A stretch of DNA of 64,000 nucleotides from positions 4,401,501-4,465,500 of the forward strand of contig PQWQ01000003.1 of assembly GCA_002943765.1 (NCBI GenBank). Reading direction: 5' to 3'. Below the pieces are notes generated by a model. The model saw only the letters and a list, made by a program, of their open reading frames with translations, was not told the DNA's origin and searched no databases. The stretch is from Psoroptes ovis (taxonomy: Eukaryota; Arthropoda; Arachnida; Sarcoptiformes; Psoroptidae). The translations under genes and the position numbers were made by a program. Below, one piece after another: positions 11,368 through 21,052 of this stretch (position 1 is its first letter; each line of letters opens with the position of its first letter).

Positions 11368-11942
11368 CGATTGATCGAATCAATTGAAATCAAATCAATT
11401 GAATCAATCGAAATCAAGTCGTATGATCATTGATATTAAGGAGTTAGACTACATATTGAGGGGCATATCTATGTGATATGATTTGATTAAATGAAAACGA
11501 CAGAAGCAACAGAGGAGCAACTGAAGCAACAGGTGTCAACCTTTGGACATATTTCATTTCCCGGTCAAATTTGAATCAAAGGTCGTTCGAATTCTGCTCG
11601 AATTTGATGAATTCGAATGACCAATTGATTCGAATTCGACGAATTTCTACTGGTGATCATCAAACCTTGATGACGATCAAAATACAATCGTCATCATCGT
11701 CATTGTTGTTGTCGTTGTATTATATTTCAAAACATTTGAAATATATCACACCATATATCATATCAGTAACTGTCAAACATGATGTGCATATACAAACGAT
11801 ATTTAAACGCTGTGTATGTATGTATGTATGTCGATCATAATTGTAGCAATTGATGGTAATAATTAAATCCTATGATGGTGACATATCTGTTTGTTTATGT
11901 GTATGTGTGTGTGTTTGTGTGCACAGAAATAAAAAACATAAA

Positions 11943-12015
11943 GTTGTCCGAAAAGTTATCAATGGTTTACGCATAGAATTTCAATGCAAAAACAATTGAT
12001 TACTTTTCGACCAAA
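11943..12015. mobile_element. Chimeric MITE (family 1 left end, family 2 interior and right end)
   Basis: The left end GTTGTCCGAAAAGTT belongs to family 1. The interior ATCAATGGTTT and right end ATTACTTTTCGACCAA belong to family 2. Confidence 0.6.
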
Positions 12016-12025
12016 GTCAATCACA

Positions 12026-12186
12026 GAGTTTCAAGTTTTAATTCATAGTTTTAAAATTAATTTTCATAGTTTTAAAGTTTATTTTCATAGTTTTGAATGT
12101 AATTTTCAAACGGGAAATTATGAAATTCATATTTAAAACTACGAAAATTAACTTTAAAACTCTGAATTGAAACTTTAAAACTGTAA
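12026..12186. repeat. Foldback element, family 3
   Basis: Three TTTTCATAGTTTTAAAATTA-type units on the left pair with AAAACTACGAAAATTAACTT units on the right, ending AACTCTGAATTGAAACTTT. About 161 bp. Confidence 0.75.
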
Positions 12187-12626
12187 TTTCAAACACACAT
12201 ATACATTGCTTCGGCAATAATTTCATATACCAATCATTATTATTATTATCTCTTTTTCTGTTTTGTTGTTTATTTGCCATTTTATTCATTTCATTTATTG
12301 GCATACTCTTATGATGTTTGCTGGCTTCTATTTCATTTATTTGATTTGATTTTTTGTATTTTCTGCCATTTCATTCATTTACCATTGAGACTTCAATGCA
12401 ACAACATCAACACATCAGCCAGCCAGCCTCATAAACAAATACACAGTGAGACTATTTGTGTCTTAAAAAAACAAAAATCAAAAAAATCAAAACATTTTAT
12501 GTGATATTAATTGTTTGATATTTTCAAAAATTCAAAAATTCAAAAATTCAACGAAATTCAACGATTTATTCGTGATATTCTCTGGTGTCTCAACTATAGC
12601 CCTTGGCTCTGGTCATCTCTAAATAA

Positions 12627-12633
12627 GCCATCT
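12627..12633 (-). promoter_or_regulatory. AGATGGC motif
   Basis: Reads AGATGGCTTA on the minus strand, 74 bp upstream of the ATG of the Ser-rich ORF. Confidence 0.25.
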
Positions 12634-12706
12634 CGAAAACCCTTGATAACCCCTGATATAACCCTTGTATTTTGATATTAATTCAATTCGAAATTATTTC
12701 AAAAAA

Positions 12707-13204
12707 ATGAAATTAAAAAGTTTTAAAAATTTTTTGATTGAACGTACGAACTCCTTAAGATCATTACGATCATCATCATCATCGACGAAACGAAGTAATG
12801 AAAAATTATCCTTGGATACCATTTCATTGGCCGGTAATTGGTTTCGTACCGAGTTGAATGAATCAAGAAGAAATTCCCGGTCAAATTCTGTGGCATCCAC
12901 ATCAAGAATTGCTTATTTGGATAGCCCATCGACATCATATTCACCGTATTCAAAATCACCTTCAACCACGATATCATCATCATCATATGATCATCATGAC
13001 CGACGACATGATAATTATGGCCATGATTCATATTGTTCATATGATAGTAGCAGCAATAATGAATCGATATCATCGATAACCTCATCTTCAACCTATGACC
13101 CGATGGATCATTCATTAACCTCATCATCTGCTGAAGATAATGAATTTAATTATTTGAAAACGATTCGCCAACAAATGTCGGTATCAACATCGAATATTTC
13201 ATGA
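12707..13204 (+). CDS. Ser-rich low-complexity protein, unknown function
   Basis: A single-exon frame of 165 residues starts at the ATG in AAAAAAATGA context at 12707; an upstream TTG in the same frame is not a plausible start. Residues 1-30 are basic (Lys/Arg/Leu/Phe/Ser). The rest is dominated by Ser (runs of 4-5) with Asp/His/Tyr clusters and a Pro/Ser/Tyr stretch near the middle (Ser-Pro-Ser-Thr-Ser-Tyr-Ser-Pro-Tyr-Ser). The whole looks disordered and phosphorylatable. No domain is recognised. The poly-Ser tracts are coded by TCA/TCATCATCG repeats, so overlapping frames on both strands are also open; this frame has the best start and the most protein-like N-terminus. It could be a real short protein, or one exon of a larger gene whose other exons I did not find. 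Confidence 0.5.
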   Translation: MKLKSFKNFLIERTNSLRSLRSSSSSTKRSNEKLSLDTISLAGNWFRTELNESRRNSRSNSVASTSRIAYLDSPSTSYSPYSKSPSTTISSSSYDHHDRRHDNYGHDSYCSYDSSSNNESISSITSSSTYDPMDHSLTSSSAEDNEFNYLKTIRQQMSVSTSNIS

Positions 13205-14145
13205 TGATAAAATCAGTGGGCCTAGGGCATAACCCTGTAGCTAATAACATGAAAATTTGAGTGATATTCTATAACCCTTTGAACCGGCTAATCACTAAGC
13301 AATATATGGCTGATCCTAAGATCTCATCTAAGAAAAACAAGTCTTGAAATTTTCAATTTCAATCATTCAGTCAAACCTTCAAACAAACGAAAATGCAATT
13401 GGAAATTTTCAAAATGTCAAACCAGCAAATGCACGTGTCAATGAAATGATTTGTGATTTTTGGACGAAACCTCAATCCAAGGCTATTGATTCTTATTTAT
13501 TTATTGATTAATTTATAAATTATTTGATCAATTAATTACTTTTGGAATAATTAATTTCAAAATTTAAATTCAAAACTATAGTCTCAGCAACAGTGGTGAT
13601 TGTCCATTCTTTGATTGTCAGGAACTCTTAAAACACGTGCATCAATACAATACGTGTTTTGTATTTTGGCAAATGTAATTTTCAATGCATTTTCAGTGCA
13701 GATTATGCAATTCAATTCAATGCAAACATACAAAACACCATACACTTATTGAAATATATATCATTATTTTGTAATTATTTTGATATTTTGTAATATTTTT
13801 TTTCAATCGTTTATTTATTTATTTCTGTTTTCTCTCTCTACGAACATTTGAGCCTGTGTATTTAAGCTTATTTTTCATTATTTTCAATGTAATAAACGAA
13901 TGCTTGATTACCTAGTCATTTGGTGGAATAAAATGAATGAAAAATTTGAAAATTTAATTCTTGTTTGTTTTAATTTGCTAATCAAAAGGTCCCTACGAGG
14001 GCTTTACCATGAATTATTGGTCTGAAATTGCGGTAAAAATGATTTAAAATTTGAAAAACAAGGCGAATATACCGCCATCTTTTGGTGCAGAATCAAAATA
14101 AATTTGAAAATTTAAGAAAAAAAATGAAATTTAAACCGTTTAACT
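13205..14145. other. Intergenic region, no gene seen
   Basis: AT-rich DNA. A 9-bp perfect inverted repeat (AAAACACGT / ACGTGTTTT) at 13630-13660 has a 13-bp spacer. AGATGGCGGT lies on the minus strand near 14080. Confidence 0.45.
14074..14080 (-). promoter_or_regulatory. AGATGGC motif downstream of tRNA-Thr
   Basis: Reads AGATGGCGGT on the same strand as the tRNA, starting 66 bp past its 3' end. It is also close to the YY1/Pho consensus (AAGATGGCGGC). Confidence 0.3.
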
Positions 14146-14259
14146 AGGCACCACCGGGATTCGAACCCGGGACCTTCTGTTATCTTATCAAGCCAGTTTT
14201 TTATTCACTGTGTGGTAAGATTACTAGACAGACGTCCTAACCAACTGGACGATGGCGCC
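14146..14259 (-). tRNA. tRNA-Thr (AGT) with a 40-nt intron
   Basis: The mature 74-nt cloverleaf is complete. The acceptor stem is GGCGCCA/TGGTGCC with one G-T pair and discriminator T; the D stem is GTCC/GGAC. The anticodon stem is TCTGT/ACAGA around the loop CTAGTAA (anticodon AGT). The variable loop is AGGTC and the T arm is CCGGG-TTCGAAT-CCCGG. The intron (14221-14182) interrupts at the canonical position after base 37 and starts ATCTTA and ends TAAGAT, so it can pair with itself. The 5' half is 38 nt and the 3' half 36 nt. A run of eight T follows downstream on the minus strand, the expected Pol III terminator. Confidence 0.95.
14182..14221 (-). other. tRNA-Thr intron
   Basis: Forty nucleotides inserted between positions 37 and 38, with complementary ends (ATCTTA/TAAGAT). 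Confidence 0.88.
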
Positions 14260-14907
14260 TTTAGCTCAAGACCGCACTGGTCAAATTTCATTCGTAGAAA
14301 TCGTATCAAATGTTCAGTGGTGATTCCCCGAATGAACCACTCTTGTACGATTGTTGTGATTGAAGTGATTATCAACGATTTTAAAGTCACTCGAAAAAAT
14401 CTTGGAACATCATAACGTATGCATCATTGGTGACAATTATCAATGATTCGCAAACTAGTTTCTAATTCAAAGCATCAATTATTCAGTTTTTGAATTATTT
14501 CAATTAATCAGAGATGAAGATGCAGCAGACTATAGTCTTAAATATTGAAAATCTTTGAAAAAATTTTTGCGCATGCTATGAGGTCTGTAAATTTGCTTGC
14601 AGCAGTTCTATGAATCTCGAATCAGATAGTTCCAATGGAAAAAGAATGGCCCAGTAGGATTGTTACAGTGATCAAATTGCAGCGAACAGCTGTAAACTAA
14701 ATGGCTTAATAGAGTTAAAATAGACATTATAAAAATCAACGTAGATTAAATAGATCTAATACAGTGCAAATAGGCAATTTATTATTGAATGCTGTTTGTT
14801 CAATGACGCCAGGCGTCATGTTTAAGAGCTTACATAAGATTACATAACTTCATGTGGTTCCTAAACAGTTTGTTCGGGTCGTCAGGACCTTGGATTTTAA
14901 TATGTAA
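14260..14907. other. Spacer between two tRNA genes, no gene seen
   Basis: 648 bp between the 5' ends of the divergently oriented tRNA-Thr and tRNA-Gly. No feature is recognised beyond an imperfect GCC/GGC palindrome at about 14806 (GACGCCAGGCGTC). Confidence 0.5.
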
Positions 14908-14978
14908 GCGTCGTTGGTTCAGTGGTAGAATGCTCGCCTGCCACGCGGGCGGCCCGGGTTCGATTCCCGGACGACGCA
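14908..14978 (+). tRNA. tRNA-Gly (GCC)
   Basis: A 71-nt intronless cloverleaf. The acceptor stem is GCGTCGT/ACGACGC with discriminator A. The D arm is GGTTCAGTGGTAGAAT, the anticodon arm CTCGC-CTGCCAC-GCGGG with anticodon GCC, and the T arm CCCGG-GTTCGATT-CCGGG. It closely matches the usual animal tRNA-Gly(GCC). A T6 run at 15004-15011 can serve as the terminator. Confidence 0.97.
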
Positions 14979-15050
14979 AGATTTCAATTGGGAGCCATAA
15001 TCTATTTTTTTGATTTTCAAAAAAATAACATAATTCAATTCTGCGATAAT

Positions 15051-15057
15051 AGATGGC
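15051..15057 (+). promoter_or_regulatory. AGATGGC motif downstream of tRNA-Gly
   Basis: Reads AGATGGCAGT on the same strand as the tRNA, starting 73 bp past its 3' end. This mirrors the arrangement at tRNA-Thr. Confidence 0.3.
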
Positions 15058-15415
15058 AGTACTTTTTGTATTTTCAAAATTCAAATTTTTGGAAATACCT
15101 GTTTGATTTTTGAAAATTTTGCTTTTCAATGTAAATAATACTGTGTGATCACAAGACTCTGCCCATTTCCATTAGGATAATTATTGTTCCAGGTGTATGC
15201 ATATGCCTAAAATGATTTCAACTCTAAGCTTTGGAAACGTTGGTTTTTGAACAGCAAATCCATGAACTGTTGCTGATATGTATTTGGAAAAGACCAGCCG
15301 AGATTGGACTGCCCATTGGCAACAAATTATTACACATTCAACAGTCCATTCAATTCAATTGATTTTTTTGAACATTTTCGAATTTCTAAATTTTTCAGCA
15401 CGAGAGAGAAGCGCA

Positions 15416-15454
15416 TATAAAAGCCCATAGCCTATTAAAAACAATCTCTCATTC
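15416..15454 (+). promoter_or_regulatory. TATA box and initiator of the HLH gene
   Basis: GCATATAAAAG gives TATAAA at 15416-15421. TCATTC at 15449-15454 fits the arthropod initiator consensus (TCAKTY) with the A at 15451, about 35 bp past the TATA start. A 187-bp 5' UTR would precede the ATG at 15638. It is the clearest core promoter in the window. Confidence 0.6.
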
Positions 15455-15637
15455 GAGATTTGTTTCAACTTTGAAAGTTTTTTCTTTTTGAAAACTTGAT
15501 CAGTTTTTTCGAACCAAAACATATCATTATTTGTTTCTTTGAAACAAAATCATTGAAACTTAATTTTTCTTAAATAGTTTTTGATTCAAGACTATAGATT
15601 TCCATCCATCACAAGTGCCTTATCAAAATAAACCAAA

Positions 15638-16255
15638 ATGACAACATCCACAAATAATTGTAATTGTAATCAACAACCCCACCAACAGCCACGAATGTGT
15701 TCACAACGTCAATCACGATCATCGACGACAACAGTACTACGTACAATCAATGATAATTCAATAATGGTCGACCAATCGAATGAATTGTCTGACCAACAAC
15801 AACAACAACCACCATCACAATCAATACTATTGGATCGTTTGGCCATATTGAAAGCATTTTCAGCAACGACCAACACTGTCGATAATCAATCTTATAAAAA
15901 TGGATCAAAATATGAAAAATCAACAACGACAACAACAGCTACGACACCAACAGCACGTGCACAATCATTTGCATTAGGTCAACAAAAACGACGTAAACAT
16001 CTTAAAGCAAGACAACAACAACACGTGTTGAATCGTAAACAATATAATAAAGCAATTGAAAAAGAATTTGAACGTCTAAAAGATTCGGTACCATCGATTG
16101 CAGGTAAAACGAATGTACCGGATTTAACTATAATCAATGAAGCTATTACACTTATCTGTGATTTAGAATCGAAATTATTACAAAAATTTCAAAATAAATT
16201 AATCGATTATTCATCGATATCTGAGCTAAGGCAACAACAATTCAACATGAAATGA
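15638..16255 (+). CDS. HLH protein, Id/extramacrochaetae-like (basic region not E-box competent)
   Basis: A single-exon frame of 205 residues starts in good context (CAAAATG). Residues 1-115 are Gln/Ser/Thr/Asn-rich and likely disordered. Residues 117-135 are basic but lack the Glu and paired Arg that contact an E-box. Helix 1 (about 137-152, Phe-Glu-Arg-Leu-Lys-Asp-Ser-Val-Pro), the loop (153-162) and helix 2 (163-182, Thr-Ile-Ile-Asn-Glu-Ala-Ile ... Ile-Cys-Asp-Leu-Glu) match the HLH of Id proteins and Drosophila emc, especially Leu-Lys-Asp-x-Val-Pro and Ile-Cys-Asp-Leu. Id/Emc proteins sequester class I bHLH partners in the nucleus. A TATA box at 15416 and AATAAATAAA at 16746-16755 frame a compact transcription unit. 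The alternative is a divergent Myc/Max-type bHLH; the Id-like reading is preferred. Confidence 0.72.
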   Translation: MTTSTNNCNCNQQPHQQPRMCSQRQSRSSTTTVLRTINDNSIMVDQSNELSDQQQQQPPSQSILLDRLAILKAFSATTNTVDNQSYKNGSKYEKSTTTTTATTPTARAQSFALGQQKRRKHLKARQQQHVLNRKQYNKAIEKEFERLKDSVPSIAGKTNVPDLTIINEAITLICDLESKLLQKFQNKLIDYSSISELRQQQFNMK

Positions 16256-17448
16256 ATCAATGAAATCAATGATCAATAATCATCATTTAATTCAATAATT
16301 TGTTGTGATTTTTCAACTGTAAATAATCTATTTCAAATGTATCTCAATGTATCGACCGATTAATAATAATATATCATATCAAATATTATAAATATATCTT
16401 AAATATTCAAAACCAAACAAATCAAACATATCAATTTGAATTTTCAATTCAGTTACCGTAATGAAATGCAAAAAATTTACCATTGATTCCAATATGTATT
16501 ACAAACATACACCACCAACAACTACTCCTCAAAGTTCTTTCAATTTTTTTTTTTTTTGAAACAAAATTTGAAATTTTATAACCCTTTGAATACCATAAAA
16601 ATACATTTCACACACACATATTTCATCCTTCAATATACATATCAATCGATGCATATCTCCAATGAAGAAATTCTTGAATATCAATGTGTATATAATGGAT
16701 AATCATTTGTATAAATAATAATCCAATTTATCCGATTTAATTATAAATAAATAAAGCTTTTCAATTAATTCAAATAATGAATCGAAAGTCTTTGATTTTT
16801 CTTTATTTTTGAATTTTGGCGCCAAAAATTTCTCAAAATATTTTTTCCAATTGCCCTTGAACCAGAAAATTTTTCAAATGCAGCTGTTCAAATTTGTAAA
16901 AATGAAAATTTTTCAAAAAATTGAAACCGTGGGAGTCCTTGCAAGGTCCAACATAATAAGACTATTGATTGAATGAATGAATAAATGAATGAATGGAAAC
17001 AAATTTCTACTTGTTGCTTAGCCATTTATTGCCAGGTATTCACAAATGGTTCATTATTTTAAGATTGTTACCATATTTTTCTTAAATGTTTTGAATGTGT
17101 GTCGGCAACTCTTTATAACCAATAGGTTATATGGCTCTGTGTCTGTCTTTGGCCCATTTGACCAATTGTTCACAGGTAAATGTCTTTAAAATGGTCGTAA
17201 TAATAATGGTTAATGTTTGATATGATATTAATGGTGGCCAGATGGTTCAACAAAAGTGAAAAATTATTCAAAGATAAAGGTTAGGTAAGGTAAAGATTAG
17301 TTTTTTCATTAGGTTTCTTAGGGTTTCTTTTGATGATAATTTTTTCAAATATTCAAACAAACAAGCCAAAAACCCAATAAGGATATGCAATCTTTTGATT
17401 TTGAAAAGTTGTCATTTTTTTGTGCTTTGGATTGATATTATTAAATAT

Positions 17449-17527
17449 TTAGGTTGTCCGAAAAGTTTTGGCCGATTTTCATTCAGCAACTCTATCGCGA
17501 TTAAGCGTAATGAACTTTTCGGACAAA
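17449..17527 (+). mobile_element. MITE, family 1A
   Basis: TTAGGTTGTCCGAAAAGTTT, GGCCGATTTTCATTCAGCAAC and a right arm ending CTTTTCGGACAA; the last bases are eroded. Confidence 0.85.
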
Positions 17528-17563
17528 CACAAATATAAATAAATAAATACCTTGCGCACACAG

Positions 17564-17586
17564 ACACACACACACACACACACACC
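17564..17586. repeat. (CA)n microsatellite
   Basis: About 23 bp of uninterrupted AC repeat. Confidence 0.9.
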
Positions 17587-18846
17587 CACTGAATAGTAAA
17601 ATATTGCAGGTGAGTTGAATAATTATTATGACAAGAACAAATGAATGAATGAATGATAGAATTCCTAATTCAATTCAATTCAACAAAGAATTTCAACGAA
17701 GGTTGGATTGATCACGATTTTTTTCGTTTTTGTTTTGAAAACAATTTGAATTTGATTCATTTATGGACAGACCTTCAGTTGAATATATACCAAGGTATAT
17801 ACCTGGGTATAGACCTGTGATTACGAAAAACAAAACAAAAACCAGGTAAAACATTCGAATAATTGTCGATGTCAAATGATAATCAATGAATCACTGGCTG
17901 GTCTATAGCCTTAATTTAAATGGTAAAACCTTTTGAACATTTGATTATTTCGAGTTGTTGCACGTGTCAAACGTGAATTTTCGCAACAATCCTTATCATA
18001 AATTTTTAAAAAATAAAATTAGGACAACGCCCAAAGCGTTGAGTATTTCTTCGATGAAGCACTTTGACAATTAACACTTTTGGTGAATTTGAATTTTTTC
18101 GAATTGTCAACATGTCGTTGTTGGTTCTCATATATGTATAGCCTCAACGATGATAATATCAACTGGTGATCAAATGTGCCATCATCAATGTTTATAATTG
18201 AGGAAATGGATAATTATTTTTATCTGGTCGAATGAATAATTGTTTAAAAAGTCGATAGACCTTAACGATTTCGAAATGATTGAAATTTCCACGTAAGATA
18301 ATTTAATCATTTTTGAAAATTTGAAAAATTTGAAATTTCATGAATGAATCTCTTTTCGGAGATTATATGAATGAATGAATGTTTCAATGATTCAGTGATG
18401 ATTCAATGATTCACCCAAACATAAACATATGATTAAGAAGAATTGTAAGGTTTGTAAGGAATTTTTGTTTTGTGAGTGGAAAAATTCAAAGGTACCTTTG
18501 CATTTTTTGAAGGTATTCGTGGGTAATTCAACATATATCGAATCAAATACAACCATTTTTCAAACACCTGGGCGATGATGATGATCGTAATGGCATAATG
18601 GTTAATGGTGAATTGGTAATGATAATGATAATAATGATGATCATTACCTTTGGGCCATATTTGCATCTGTATTTACAAATGAATGTATGTTTTCTTTATG
18701 GGCAAAAATATATGAAAGAATTGCATTTAATTGTATTGATTTTAATATTTCAAAGATGAACATTTTACTAAAATTCCAAACATCAATATTTGTTAAGACG
18801 TATGTGGCCTATTTTGTTTGGTTTCAAGGTCTTGATATTTTGTAGT

Positions 18847-18916
18847 TTGGTCAGAAAGTAATTGTGGATTTTTGTATGAATTTCAACTTAAAAATCATGG
18901 ATAACTTTCCGACATT
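18847..18916. mobile_element. MITE, family 2
   Basis: TTGGTCAGAAAGTAATTGTGG on the left and CCATGATTTT complement with AACTTTCCGACA on the right. The ends resemble mariner ITRs of the ...AAGTAATTGCGG... type. Confidence 0.65.
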
Positions 18917-20185
18917 TTCTTTAAAAAATATTTTTCTTGAACACCTGACATCATTAGTTTCACTAGTCACTACTACTACTGCTGATGCTAATGCTGACCT
19001 TTGAACCAATTTTCAACCAAAAATTCAAATTCTAAGAGTTCCATTTATTATTGTTATATAATCCCCAAATAACAATTATGGAAGACTCTGTATCTGGTCT
19101 TCTTTGATTTTACACATGTGAAGCTTGAACAATTCGTGAGAAAGTGTAGGATGTTTGAATTATTATTATTTCATTACATTTCTTGAAAGGAAAATCTATA
19201 GTCTTAGACCTTGTCTTTTAAGAGTCTTTGATTGAATAAGTCTTTTTGAAAAGTAAAAGTGACATTGAATCTATTTAAGAAAATAATAAGGAATCAAATC
19301 TTGAAGAAAAGTGTCACCTGTCATCATTTGAATTATGATCATTATCAAGAAGATATTTTCTCATAGAATTTCAATTCTATTCCTCGAATGATTATTAAGG
19401 TAATTGTCTTTTTCTCATTTGAAAATGATCAAACAGGATATCAAATCTCTCTGTGAATGAAATCACATACAATGGGTGACATAATCAATCAATCGTTGAC
19501 AATTTTTGGGTTACAATCAATGATTTTGAATTTTGAAAAAAAGGTTCCCTTAAGGTCATTCATCCTTTGACGATCAGCCTGTGAGCCTATCCACCCCTGT
19601 CTAATACGACCATCATCTAATACAATCTAATCATCATCATCATTAAAACTCAAATCAATCGTTTTTGATCATTATTAGAAATTGTTAAAATACCTTTGAA
19701 ATATCAAAGGCCTTTAACCAATGCCAAATACACACCTGTTGCTATGTTTGGCTATTTGGCTGGCTGTTTGTTTATTTGTGGTTATTCAGAATTACATTTT
19801 ATGAGAAAATGAAATAAATAATTAAAAACAAATGTTCAAAGGGTTAAAAATCAAGTTTTTTTTTCTTCAGGATTTTATTTTTCTTAGCTCTTAGTTATAG
19901 TCCTCGTTCAAGGACTCGATGCTTAATGGAAATTGGCTGTGTGTTTACAGGTCGAATGAAATATTAAATCATTTATTTATCAGACCTAGTCGATGGACGA
20001 AGTTGGAAACGAAAAAATTGCGTAGGTAAATTCAGGTAAATACAGGTAAATCATGCACACGCACACATGCATACATACTGTCAAATCAAAGATATCTTTT
20101 GCATTTATACAAAAAAAAAAAACACAAATGTTGATAGATTTATGATGATGATATACCCGACAACAACAACACCGTCACAAATATT

Positions 20186-20265
20186 TGATTGTCCGGAAAG
20201 TTTTGGCCGATTTTCATTCAAAAACTCTATTGTGATTAAGCCGAATGAACTTTTCGGACAACTTA
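20186..20265 (+). mobile_element. MITE, family 1A
   Basis: TTGATTGTCCGGAAAGTTTT at the left, GCCGATTTTCATTC inside, and CGAATGAACTTTTCGGACAA at the right. Confidence 0.85.
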
Positions 20266-20972
20266 AATATTTTGTGTTTGAATTTTTATTTATTTATTTT
20301 CATTTTGAAAAATTCATTAATTTATATCAATATATGAATATTTGAAATTAAAATTTAATTGAAAATAATTATACGGATTTTTGGCTATTTCATTTTCAAA
20401 TATAAATACAACATAAATCTTTGTTACATTCAATCAATGCTAATGCAATGATTAAATAATTCACCTGTACCAGTGCTTACCTGTGCTTTTTTCATTTATT
20501 TTCTTTTGCCAGGTGATTTGTCATTTTCAAATCATTTAAATCAATTTTTTTTTCAAAATGACAATTTCTTTGCATTTACTGCTGCTGTTGATCACCTTTG
20601 GTATAACCTGAAGAAAGTTATAAGAAAATTTAAAGTAAAGTTTTAAAAAAGTTTCAAATTTATTTTGATTCAAGATTAGATTTGATTTTTGAAAATCGAA
20701 ATAAATACAAAACGAAAATTCACATTGAAATAACACTGATAATTGAAACATATTTATTTATTTTTGATTTTCAGGTATAAAGAAACATATAGTCCAAATA
20801 ATATTCAATTTTCAAAAATTGAAAATTGAAATTAAATCACCTTTGAAAATAACTTTTTCAAAGCATCAATTATCTTTATGATGATGGTGAATCACATCTC
20901 ATTGGAGACATCATGGCATCATCATCATTCATTTGGTTCATTTGGTCATCATCTGTGGATAATCGTAATGTA

Positions 20973-21052
20973 TTAGGTTGTCCGAAAAGTTCATTAGGCT
21001 TGATCAATAGAGTTGCTCATGAAAATCGGCCAAAACTTTCTGGAAAACCTAA
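20973..21052 (-). mobile_element. MITE, family 1A
   Basis: TTAGGTTGTCCGAAAAGTTC through AATCGGCCAAAACTTTCTGG to AAACCTAA. Reversed relative to the 17449 copy. Confidence 0.85.

Larger units (their letters stand above)
6976..12706. other. Non-coding stretch with foldback elements
   Basis: About 5.7 kb without a supportable gene. It holds family 1 elements at 7719, 8494 and 11164, a chimeric family 1/2 element at 11943, family 3 elements at 8150, 9105 and 12026, an inverted ACGTA pair at 8886, GC-rich hairpins at 10305-10370 and a perfect inverted repeat at 11323-11367. Short frames here overlap these repeats. Confidence 0.55.

Noticed and set aside
12723..13127. 134-codon minus-strand frame, Met/His-rich
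   Set aside because: Shadow of the Ser-coding repeat tracts on the plus strand.
13630..13660. 9-bp inverted repeat AAAACACGT / ACGTGTTTT
   Set aside because: A single occurrence with no related copy; noted in the intergenic entry but not enough for a finding.
14806..14818. GACGCCAGGCGTC palindrome between the tRNAs
   Set aside because: Short and isolated; no sign of an RNA gene.
14830..15129. 99-codon minus-strand frame
   Set aside because: It lies antisense across tRNA-Gly; openness comes from the tRNA sequence.
17564..17586. Regular short repeats considered as a CRISPR array
   Set aside because: Simple (CA)n microsatellite; no repeat-spacer structure anywhere, and the DNA is eukaryotic.
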